DNA of 64,000 nucleotides from Halosimplex pelagicum (lineage in GTDB: Archaea; Halobacteriota; Halobacteria; Halobacteriales; Haloarculaceae). The DNA is taken from assembly GCF_013415905.1 (NCBI RefSeq), contig NZ_CP058909.1, positions 4,340,001 to 4,404,000 of the forward strand. The letters are read 5' to 3'. Of the stretch, positions 57,908 through 64,000 are shown piece by piece. Each line of letters opens with the position of its first letter. Within the stretch, counting starts at the first letter, position 1. The notes below the pieces were generated by a model, which saw only the letters and a program-made list of their open reading frames with translations, was not told where the DNA came from and did not search any database. A program made the position numbers and the translations under genes.

Positions 57908-58031
57908 GAGCGGTTTCGTTTTGGACCGGATGTACCCGCGACAGCGGTCGCCACGGTGGCACAGTCGGTCGACACACCTGCACGAACAGCTCGGCCGAAC
58001 TTTCATGCGGGTACCGGCCCACTCTCCGGAC

Positions 58032-58307
58032 ATGGCAGACCTGCTATCCGACGAGGAGATCGAGGCGCAGCTACCCGACGAGTGGGAGCGCGACGGCGAC
58101 GAGATCGTCCGGGTCTACGAGTTCGACGCCTACCTCGACGGCGTCGGCTTCGCCGCGGGCGCGGGCGGCGTCGCCCAGGACGCCTTCCACCACCCCGAGA
58201 TGACCATCGACTGGCGCGAGGTCGAGGTCCGGCTGACGAGTCACGAGGAAGGTGGCATCACCGACAAGGACGTCGAACTCGCCGAGCGGTTCGACGACCT
58301 GCTCTGA
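58032..58307 (+). CDS. Pterin-4a-carbinolamine dehydratase
   Basis: A 91-residue PCD/DCoH family protein. The active-site motif is DAFHHPEMTIDWREVEVRLTS, with the HHP pair and the later TSH. The family dehydrates 4a-hydroxytetrahydropterins and often also stabilises molybdopterin enzymes. A TATA-like AACTTTC lies about 25-33 bases before the ATG, and the upstream in-frame region is unrelated. The LWR-salt gene follows by one base after the stop, so they are probably co-transcribed. Confidence 0.93.
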   Translation: MADLLSDEEIEAQLPDEWERDGDEIVRVYEFDAYLDGVGFAAGAGGVAQDAFHHPEMTIDWREVEVRLTSHEEGGITDKDVELAERFDDLL

Positions 58308-58308
58308 G

Positions 58309-58719
58309 ATGAGCCGGGGCGAGGACACGGGGGAGGACTCGCCGGCCGCGGCCTACGTCTTCCGGGTGACGGTGCGGCTCGACCCCGACGACCCGGGCGT
58401 GTGGACCGAACCCGATACCTTCGAGACGACCGTGTACAGGGCGGCGGACTCCCCGGGCGAGCCGGGGTGGCTGTACTTCCGGGACAACCTCTGGCGCGGC
58501 GACTGTGGCGACGAGGCGCACATGCGCGCGGTCGCCGAGGACGCCCTGGGCGTGGCTGTCGACAGCGTCGACTTCCGCGAGTTGCGGACGACGCAGAGGT
58601 ATCTGGACGACCTGCGGGCGGCGGTCGCCGACGACCTCGGGGAGTTCAACGCGTCGACGGTCGACGCGGCGCTGTCGAAGTACCTCGGGAGTTCCATCCA
58701 CGTGACCGACGAGATCTGA
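58309..58719 (+). CDS. LWR-salt protein
   Basis: A 136-residue haloarchaeal protein with the name-giving LWR motif in YFRDNLWRGDCGDEAHMR (about 50-67). The N-terminal YVFRVTVRLDP strand and the conserved VDFRELRTTQRYLDDLRAAV helix region support the family. The C-terminal part reads NASTVDAALSKYLGSSI. No known function. The gene starts one base after the pterin dehydratase stop, implying a shared transcript and perhaps a shared role. Confidence 0.82.
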   Translation: MSRGEDTGEDSPAAAYVFRVTVRLDPDDPGVWTEPDTFETTVYRAADSPGEPGWLYFRDNLWRGDCGDEAHMRAVAEDALGVAVDSVDFRELRTTQRYLDDLRAAVADDLGEFNASTVDAALSKYLGSSIHVTDEI

Positions 58720-58723
58720 CCGT

Positions 58724-59410
58724 CTAGAACAGGCCCAGAGCGCGACCCGCGGCCGTCGCGAGCGTCCCGACGGCGTTGAGCGTCGCGAACGCGGCGGGGA
58801 GAGCGACGACGACGAGCGCCTGTCGTCGGGTGAGTTCGCGAGCGTGCTCGGCGGCGAGGACCCACAGGTAGACCATCCAGAGGGTGAACAGGGGGCGGAC
58901 GGCGATAGCGGCGAACCGGGCCGGGTGGTCCGTGAGTTCGGACTGGGCCCACTCCTGGAGGGCCGCCTCCGTGGCGAAATCGGGCGCTTCGAGGAACATC
59001 GCGGCGATCACGACCGCCCGCACGGCCGTCGGGGCGAGCGTCGGAACGAACGTCCATCCGACGAACGCGAGGAGGCGACGGAACGACCCGTCACCGTCGA
59101 AGTACAGCGAGACGAGATACGCGACGACGGCGACTGCGATCCAGCCCGCGAAGTAGAGCCCGCCCGTGGCCCACAGCGCGAGGACGATATCCCGAGGCGC
59201 GGAGACGCGCTGGCCGCCCGAGGCGTAGACGATCGACGCCGCGTCGGCGGCGGTCACCACGTCGCCGACCGCCTGCAGGATGACGACCGTCCCGGCCAGC
59301 GCCAGCAGCGCGTGGGCGACGACCACGGCGGCCGGCCCGGCCAGCGAGTAGTCGTCCCGCCGGGCGGCGAAGAAGCCGTCCGGGTCGGTCACCAGCGTCC
59401 GCAGACTCAT
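58724..59410 (-). CDS. Yip1-family membrane protein
   Basis: A 228-residue protein with about five hydrophobic segments (GPAAVVVAHALLALAGTVVI, IVLALWATGGLYFAGWIAVA-VVAYLVSL, LLAFVGWTFVPTLAPTAV, FTLWMVYLWVLAAEHA, ALVVVALPAAFATLNAVG). The pattern of a first cytoplasmic region, then five helices and Pro/Thr-containing LAFVGWTFVP segment is typical of the Yip1 domain, widespread in haloarchaea. Function unknown. A TATA-like GGATTTAAGCC lies about 25-37 bases upstream. Convergent with the LWR-salt gene, the stops being five bases apart. Confidence 0.78.
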   Translation of the reverse strand: MSLRTLVTDPDGFFAARRDDYSLAGPAAVVVAHALLALAGTVVILQAVGDVVTAADAASIVYASGGQRVSAPRDIVLALWATGGLYFAGWIAVAVVAYLVSLYFDGDGSFRRLLAFVGWTFVPTLAPTAVRAVVIAAMFLEAPDFATEAALQEWAQSELTDHPARFAAIAVRPLFTLWMVYLWVLAAEHARELTRRQALVVVALPAAFATLNAVGTLATAAGRALGLF

Positions 59411-59543
59411 CGTACGTGCCAGGCTCGGCCCTCCGGGGCTTAAATCCGCCCGGTCCGCCTGCTACCGGATCCGACTCGGGCCCGACTTCGAGGCGGGTCG
59501 CCAGAAGGTACTTAGCCCGCACCCGCCTACTGGTGGGATCCCG

Positions 59544-60176
59544 ATGGCCCGCGATGCCTACGATTTCTGGCTGTTCGACCTCGACGGCACCGTCGTCGAC
59601 GTCGACCCCGAATACCCCCGAGAGATCGTCGCCGAGATCGGGGACCGACTGGGCCACGCCTTCACCGACCGCGAGGCCGAACTGCTGTGGTACGGCGTCG
59701 GCGGCGCCCGCGAGGAGGTCTTCGCCGACCGCACGCTCACGCCCGAGCGGTTCTGGGAGACGTTTCACGAGGTCGAGGACCCCCGCGCCCGCGCCGAGTC
59801 CTCGTTCGTCTACGACGACGCCGCCGCGTTCGTCGGCGAACTCGACCGCCCGACCGGCCTCGTCACCCACTGTCAGTCCTACCTCACCGAACCGCTACTG
59901 GAGTACCACGACATCGCAGACTGGTTCGACACCGTCGTCTGCTGCGACGACGAGGTCGGCTGGAAGCCCGACCCGACGCCCGTCGAACTCGCGATGAACC
60001 GCCTCGGCGTCGGCTACGACGGCGACCGGGGCGCCCTGGTCGGCGACGACCCCGACGACGTGGGCGCCGCCTGGAACGCCGGCCTCGACGCCGTCCACGT
60101 CGAACGCGTCGACCCGCTCGAGCGCGGCCAGTGCGTCCTCGGCGACCGTCGGATCGACGGCTTCGACGAGCTGTGA
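59544..60176 (+). CDS. HAD-superfamily hydrolase
   Basis: A 210-residue haloacid dehalogenase-like phosphatase of the phosphoglycolate-phosphatase type. Motif I is FDLDGTVVDVD (about 9-19), with the nucleophile Asp and acid Asp; motif II is the Thr in LVTHCQSY; motif III Lys in WKPDPTP; motif IV is VGDDPDDVGAAWNAG. A cap domain of helices lies between I and II. Substrate unknown; broad small-molecule phosphatase is typical. Confidence 0.9.
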   Translation: MARDAYDFWLFDLDGTVVDVDPEYPREIVAEIGDRLGHAFTDREAELLWYGVGGAREEVFADRTLTPERFWETFHEVEDPRARAESSFVYDDAAAFVGELDRPTGLVTHCQSYLTEPLLEYHDIADWFDTVVCCDDEVGWKPDPTPVELAMNRLGVGYDGDRGALVGDDPDDVGAAWNAGLDAVHVERVDPLERGQCVLGDRRIDGFDEL

Positions 60177-60200
60177 CGCGGTCGGCGGTTCGAAGGGGCG

Positions 60201-60401
60201 CTACTCCGACCCCTGGGCGTCGTCGGCCATCTCCAGGATCGACTCGGCGATGTCGCGCGCCTCCTCGGGCGTGTACAGCGTCTGGTCGCCCCACGACTGG
60301 TCGATGCGAACGTAGCCGTCCCTGGTGTCGATATCGAAGAAAGCGGTGTGTTCCAGCGGCGGCACGTCGAGTGGGTTGGTTGCCGTGTCGTCCGTTGCCA
60401 T
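60201..60401 (-). CDS. Small acidic protein, unknown function
   Basis: A 66-residue haloarchaeal protein. The N-terminus MATDDTATNPLDVPPLEHTA precedes an HTAFFDIDTRDGYVRIDQS beta segment and an amphipathic helix (TPEEARDIAESILEMADDAQ). No cysteine or membrane segment. A TATA-like GGTTTATGAG lies 23-32 bases upstream. The family is not recognised. Confidence 0.7.
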   Translation of the reverse strand: MATDDTATNPLDVPPLEHTAFFDIDTRDGYVRIDQSWGDQTLYTPEEARDIAESILEMADDAQGSE

Positions 60402-60607
60402 ACCGCATTATCCGCACTGGATTCTCATAAACCTGCCCCCGACGAGCGAATTTCTGGACGGACTGTTCGCTCGAACGGGAATTCCGTGAGAAGTTTGCGA
60501 GGGAAGACCGCTCCGTTCACGGCGACCGGTGTCGCCGTCTACGTCGAGGCCGTCGGCCTCGAACCGCGGACTTCCGCACTGGCGAGGGACCGCGTGGGTC
60601 CGTGCAG

Positions 60608-60691
60608 TGCGAGGGAAGGGATTTGAACCCTTGGACCCCTACGGGAGCGGATCTTGAGTCCGCCGCCGTTTCCAGGCTTGGCTACCCTCGC
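60608..60691 (-). tRNA. tRNA-Leu (anticodon CAA)
   Basis: The minus strand folds as a class II tRNA: acceptor GCGAGGG pairs with CCCTCGC, an anticodon stem GCGGA/TCCGC encloses the loop CTCAAGA giving anticodon CAA, a variable arm follows, and the T-arm GGGTTCAAATCCC is present. The 84 bases include discriminator A; CCA is not encoded. It reads UUG leucine codons. There is no intron in the anticodon loop. LeuRS (leuS) lies elsewhere in this window. Confidence 0.95.
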
Positions 60692-60908
60692 ACGCACGCC
60701 GACGTTCGGTTGAGCCGCTTGAATAGGCTACGGTCTCGCCGTCCGGCGGACCGTCGGCGCGACCACCGAGTTACCGACCGCTTATCGACTTCCCCGCGCC
60801 GACCCCAGGAGTAACCGCACCCAACTCCCACCGCCGGCCGAATTTGACCGAGCCAACGAGACGAAACGATTGGGGGTGTCTTCCGGGGGGCGAAGCAACG
60901 CAGGGACG

Positions 60909-62006
60909 ATGCAACGGACAACCACAGCGGTACTCGTGACGGTCCTGCTCGTCGCCGGAAGCGTCGGCGGCGTGATGGCGCTCGCACCGGGAGCGGCCCC
61001 GGTCGGAGACACCGAACGGCAGCAATCAGCCTGCGACTACCAGTCGCTGTTCGACGAGACCATCGGCTCGGTCGTCTCCGTTCGGACGAGTTCCGGACAG
61101 GGCTCCGGGTTCGTCTACGACGCCGCGAACGCGACCGACACGAACGCGACCGGCGATACCTACGTCGTGACCAACGCCCACGTCGTCAGCGGCGCCTCCG
61201 AAGTGGAAGTCGAGTTCGACGACGGCGAGTTCCAGTCGGGGTCGGTCGTCGGCCGCAGCGCCTACGCCGACCTCGCCGTGGTGAACGTCTCCGACGCGCC
61301 CGCCGGTACGACGGCGCTCTCGCTCGCCGACGCCGACCCACAGCGCGGCGAGCGCGTCGCGGCGCTGGGCAACCCGCTCGGGCTCGAAGAGACCATCACC
61401 CACGGGATCGTCAGCGGCCTGAACCGAACGCTGCCGACCCAGCTCGGGTTCGAGATCCCCAACGTCGTCCAGACGGACGCGCCGATCAGCCCCGGTAACT
61501 CCGGCGGCCCGCTGGTGAACTGCGACGGCGAGGTCGTCGGCGTCAACACCGCCGGGATCGCCCAGCAGGGCGCCGAGAACATCGGCTTCGCCGTCTCCCC
61601 GTCCGTCGTCGAGCGCGTCGTCCCCGAACTCGTCGCCGACGGCGAGTTCGACTATCCGTTCCTCGGCGTCCGAACGACGCCCGTCAGTCCCGCGATCGCC
61701 GACGCCAACGACCTCAACCGCACTGCCGGCCTCGCGGTCGTCTCCGTCCTGGAAGACGGCCCCTCGGCCGACGCGCTCCAGGGGGCGACCGAAATCGAGA
61801 CCGTCGGCGATCGTTCCGTCCCCCTGGGGGGCGACGTGATCCTCGCCATCGACGGTCAGCAGCTCCGGAGCGGCGAAACCCTCGGCACGTATCTCCTCAC
61901 GGAGACCCAGCCCGGCGACACGGTCGACCTGACGGTTCTCCGCGACGGCGAGGTCCGGCGCGTCGAGGTCACCGTCGGCGAGCGACCGGGCCCGATGGGA
62001 GCCTGA
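60909..62006 (+). CDS. Secreted HtrA-like serine protease with PDZ domain
   Basis: A 365-residue trypsin-fold protease of the S1C/HtrA type. Residues 1-25 (TTTAVLVTVLLVAGSVGG) form a signal peptide or signal anchor. The catalytic triad is His in VVTNAHVVSGA, Asp in AYADLAVVN and Ser in SPGNSGGPLVN. A C-terminal PDZ domain spans about 255-355 (YPFLGVRTTPVSPAI, GDVILAIDGQQLRSGETL). It probably acts outside the membrane in protein quality control. The ATG at 60909 begins the signal peptide; upstream codons lack it. Confidence 0.92.
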   Translation: MQRTTTAVLVTVLLVAGSVGGVMALAPGAAPVGDTERQQSACDYQSLFDETIGSVVSVRTSSGQGSGFVYDAANATDTNATGDTYVVTNAHVVSGASEVEVEFDDGEFQSGSVVGRSAYADLAVVNVSDAPAGTTALSLADADPQRGERVAALGNPLGLEETITHGIVSGLNRTLPTQLGFEIPNVVQTDAPISPGNSGGPLVNCDGEVVGVNTAGIAQQGAENIGFAVSPSVVERVVPELVADGEFDYPFLGVRTTPVSPAIADANDLNRTAGLAVVSVLEDGPSADALQGATEIETVGDRSVPLGGDVILAIDGQQLRSGETLGTYLLTETQPGDTVDLTVLRDGEVRRVEVTVGERPGPMGA

Positions 62007-62075
62007 CCGGTCCGCGGTCACCCGTCCCGTGGACCCGAGCGAACGCCTATCCCCGCCGGACGCCTACCCGTCGGT

Positions 62076-62399
62076 ATGACAGAAGATTCGGACCCTGCGA
62101 CGGCCGGGGCGAGTTCGGCGACGAGCGACGGGACCGTCCGCGTCTGGCTCGTCGAACGCACGTACTCCGACGACGAGCAGAACATCATCATCCTCGTCTA
62201 CGCGACGCCGGACGGCCGACGCTACTTCCGCAAGGAGCGCGCACTGACGAGTTTCACGAGCGACGTGCGCGAGACGACCGCCGCCGTCGACGTACCGCCC
62301 AACAACCTCGGCGAGGTCACCGACCCCGAGGAACGCGAGCGCTACGCCGCCGAAGCCGCGCGCATGGCCGACACCTACGACCCCGACGACACCGTCTGA
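62076..62399 (+). CDS. Conserved haloarchaeal hypothetical protein
   Basis: A 107-residue acidic protein. A disordered N-terminus (20 residues) is followed by a short beta domain VRVWLVERTYSDDEQNIIIL and VYATPDGRRYFRKERALTSF, then a C-terminal helix DPEERERYAAEAARMADTY. It has no cysteine, signal or membrane segment. Placed between the HtrA-like protease and the thioesterase gene. Function unknown. Confidence 0.75.
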   Translation: MTEDSDPATAGASSATSDGTVRVWLVERTYSDDEQNIIILVYATPDGRRYFRKERALTSFTSDVRETTAAVDVPPNNLGEVTDPEERERYAAEAARMADTYDPDDTV

Positions 62400-62411
62400 T
62401 CGCCGCCCGTC

Positions 62412-62819
62412 TCAGTCGTTTAGCCCCTCGAAATCGCGAACCCGCTCGCGCCAGTCTTCGGGGATCGGCCGCGATTCGCGCGTCTCCGGGTCGACGAAGA
62501 CCTGCGTCGTCTCGGCCTCCGCGACCAGATCGCCGCGCTGGCGGAGCTCGTAGGCCATCGTGAAACTCGATTCGCCCATGCGGACGACCGATACCCCCAC
62601 GTCGACCGTCGTCAGCTCCGTCACCGACGACCGGAAGTCGATGTCCAGCGAGACGACGACGGCCGTGAACTCGTCGATCTCTTCCAGCCCGAGCACCTCC
62701 TCGACGTAGGCGACCCTCGCCTCCTCGCAGTAGGTGCCGTAGACGACGTTGTTGACGTGACCGTACGTGTCGAGGTCGCGATAGCGAACGGGGACTTCGT
62801 GTTCGAACGAGGCGTCCAT
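62412..62819 (-). CDS. Acyl-CoA thioesterase (hotdog fold)
   Basis: A 135-residue hotdog-fold thioesterase of the 4HBT/FcbC-YbgC type. The active-site region is VRYRDLDTYGHVNNVVYGTY with the Asp and His-Asn of the family. A long helix and sheet follow (FRSSVTELTTVDVGVSVV). It hydrolyses acyl-CoA esters; substrate unknown. The ATG at 62817-62819 opens the domain; a longer in-frame form was rejected because a GGCTGTTAACC TATA-like element overlaps its start and lies 20-30 bases upstream of this ATG. Confidence 0.9.
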   Translation of the reverse strand: MDASFEHEVPVRYRDLDTYGHVNNVVYGTYCEEARVAYVEEVLGLEEIDEFTAVVVSLDIDFRSSVTELTTVDVGVSVVRMGESSFTMAYELRQRGDLVAEAETTQVFVDPETRESRPIPEDWRERVRDFEGLND

Positions 62820-62941
62820 GACTCCACGGTCGGGCGGTGGAGGGTTAACAGCCACGGCTACGGCCCCGAGTCGGATCTGCATGTCCCGCGCGACCCTCAC
62901 CCCGACCGACGGGATTACACCGCGGGAACCCCGAACAGTCG

Positions 62942-63439
62942 ATGATGGACGAACACACCCGGGATTACGGCGTCGGGCCACCCACCTCGGGCGATCCCAC
63001 CGGGTGGCAGGCCGACCGCGGCGCGTCCAACGGCTGGGAACACGGCACGCTCCGGCGGGCCGTCGTCCACGGCGTCGCCCTGTTCAACTCCGGCGAGTTC
63101 CACGAATCCCACGACTGCTTCGAGGACGAGTGGTACAACTACGGCCGCGGCTCCGCCGAGAGCAAGTTTCTCCACGGGATGGTCCAGGTCGCCGCCGGCG
63201 CGTACAAGCACTTCGACTTCGAGAACGACGACGGCATGCGCTCGCTGTTCGAGACCGCCCTCCAGTACCTCGACGGCCTCCCCGACGACTTCTACGGCGT
63301 CGACCTCGCCGACGTGCGCGCGACGCTCTCGGCCGCCCTCTCCGACCCGACCGCGATCCACGGCTGGCGGATCGAACTCGACGGCGACTACCCCGAAGCG
63401 ACCGAAGTCGACTTCGCGTACGCCGACGAGCTGGAGTAA
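62942..63439 (+). CDS. DUF309 family protein
   Basis: A 165-residue helical protein. The DUF309 hallmark is [22 protein letters not shown] (about residues 45-66), with conserved Glu, His and Trp, and [17 protein letters not shown] after it. The family is thought to bind a metal or act in signalling but is not characterised. Two adjacent ATG codons at 62942 and 62945 are possible starts; the first is given. Convergent with the rRNA operon. Confidence 0.88.
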   Translation: MMDEHTRDYGVGPPTSGDPTGWQADRGASNGWEHGTLRRAVVHGVALFNSGEFHESHDCFEDEWYNYGRGSAESKFLHGMVQVAAGAYKHFDFENDDGMRSLFETALQYLDGLPDDFYGVDLADVRATLSAALSDPTAIHGWRIELDGDYPEATEVDFAYADELE

Positions 63440-63498
63440 CTCGTTCTCGGACGGTCACGACCGCGATGGGCGTCGCTGTTCGGTACAAAATACGGAAA

Positions 63499-63526
63499 CC
63501 CCCGACCAGTTGTGACTGGTCGAGGG
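63499..63526 (-). terminator. Hairpin after the 5S rRNA, probable rRNA operon terminator
   Basis: Read on the minus strand, CGACCAGT pairs with ACTGGTCG around a 4-base loop, extended by a 3-base GC stem beyond one mismatch. It is followed by GGTTTCCGTATTTTG, T-rich for this genome. A second GC-rich hairpin (GCCGGCCgagtcGGCCGGC) lies just upstream of it, between 5S and this hairpin. Termination is inferred; haloarchaeal terminators often need only a T-run. Confidence 0.55.
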
Positions 63527-63585
63527 TGATGAGTGCCGGCCGAGTCGGCCGGCGAACTCCGGCCGATGGTGGCCGGGGGATGAGT

Positions 63586-63707
63586 GGAGGCGGCGAACCA
63601 GGTTTCCCAGAGACTCTCGTACTCCAGTACTCGCCGGAACGCAGGCGGGCTTAACGTCCGTGTTCGGGATGGGTACGGGTGTCGCCCCGCCGCTATGGCC
63701 GCCCTAA
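63586..63707 (-). rRNA. 5S ribosomal RNA
   Basis: On the minus strand the sequence begins TTAGGGCGGCC and ends GGTTCGCCGCCTCC; the two ends pair as helix I. Internal ACCCATCCCGAACACGG and GTACTGGAGTACGAGAG match archaeal 5S rRNA. The length, 122 bases, equals that of well-known halobacterial 5S. Ends are set by analogy, with a base or two of uncertainty. Confidence 0.93.
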
Positions 63708-63847
63708 CGCCGATCCGCGGAATCGAACCGCGTCCGAACACCGCGTTCGGATGCCAGTATCGGTAGCTCGATGCGACGACCGCGTGTAACGTGCAATCCA
63801 GTTTACGCCCGGACCCGAATCATCGGGTACGTATATCAGATACGGAA

Positions 63848-64000
63848 TGATTGGTGGCTTCGGTCGATTAGTTCTCGCGGGCTGAACACCTCGTTGCCTC
63901 GGTGCGTACACCCCGAGTCTATCGATCTCGTCTTCTACGAGTGACCTCTGCGGTATCTCTTTTCCAGGTGGGTTTCCGGCTTAGATGCGTTCAGCCGTTA
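63848..64000 (-). rRNA. 23S ribosomal RNA, 3' end (truncated by window edge)
   Basis: The minus strand from 64000 reads TAACGGCTGAACGCATCTAA, then AAACCCACCTGGAAAAGAGA and CTCGGGGTGTACGC, the conserved 3' part of halobacterial 23S rRNA, ending near CCGAAGCCACCAATCA. The gene continues beyond the right edge. The 140-base spacer to 5S holds no tRNA. The operon runs 23S then 5S on the minus strand. Confidence 0.93.

Noticed and set aside
60348..60626. Plus-strand frame across the tRNA-Leu upstream region
   Set aside because: Runs into the tRNA gene and lacks halophilic composition.
1..64000. CRISPR arrays, insertion sequences, prophage or attachment sites
   Set aside because: No regularly spaced repeats of 25-40 bases, no transposase or integrase motifs, and the only tRNA has no flanking direct-repeat with an integrase.

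Overview
The window is chromosomal DNA of a halophilic archaeon (class Halobacteria), probably of the Haloarcula group. Composition is very GC-rich, proteins are strongly acidic, many genes have a TATA-like element 22-35 bases before the start codon with no leader, and the gene set is haloarchaeal (HalOD1 domains, LWR-salt protein, TbsP-like regulator, fused siroheme decarboxylase, small CxxC zinc proteins). The group assignment is inference; the class assignment is secure. Almost everything is core genome; I see no CRISPR array, transposase or intact prophage.

Layout. 0-8 kb: start of a Tat-exported protein, leucyl-tRNA synthetase, an orphan FAD dehydrogenase related to GlpA, a squalene/phytoene synthase followed by a geranylgeranyl-reductase-type flavoprotein, aIF1A and a HalOD1 protein. 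8-19 kb: an alpha-glucan island (4-alpha-glucanotransferase, glycosyltransferase, GH13 enzyme, 1510-residue double GH15 glucoamylase). 19-25 kb: a RHH/RelE toxin-antitoxin pair, nitroreductase, a potassium channel with a zinc ribbon, cold-shock protein, methyltransferase, disulfide reductase, DUF892 protein. 25-34 kb: RtcA, ABC exporter, PEP carboxykinase, deoxyhypusine synthase, SprT-like protein, YchF. 34-43 kb: lipoprotein, a Mre11-like protein lacking every metal ligand, a Nif3-like protein, an acidic-linker zinc protein, agmatinase and aIF5A, a UbiB-type kinase and Hsp20. 43-54 kb: two overlapping MoeA genes, an inositol-phosphatase family enzyme, DUF63 membrane protein, a lone YcaO protein, TbsP-like regulator, GlyA and an HTH/HalOD1 pair. 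54-64 kb: haem genes (siroheme decarboxylase, precorrin-2 dehydrogenase, HemA), pterin dehydratase, LWR-salt protein, HAD hydrolase, tRNA-Leu(CAA), a secreted HtrA-like protease, a thioesterase, DUF309, then the 3' end of an rRNA operon (23S tail and 5S, minus strand).

How genes work together. Deoxyhypusine synthase, agmatinase and aIF5A, all within 9.4 kb, make up the agmatine-based hypusination route described in haloarchaea. The four glucan enzymes could build, trim and hydrolyse alpha-glucan. Siroheme decarboxylase, precorrin-2 dehydrogenase and glutamyl-tRNA reductase overlap or nearly abut and form a haem operon. The most unusual single gene is the pseudo-Mre11 at 35133-37415.
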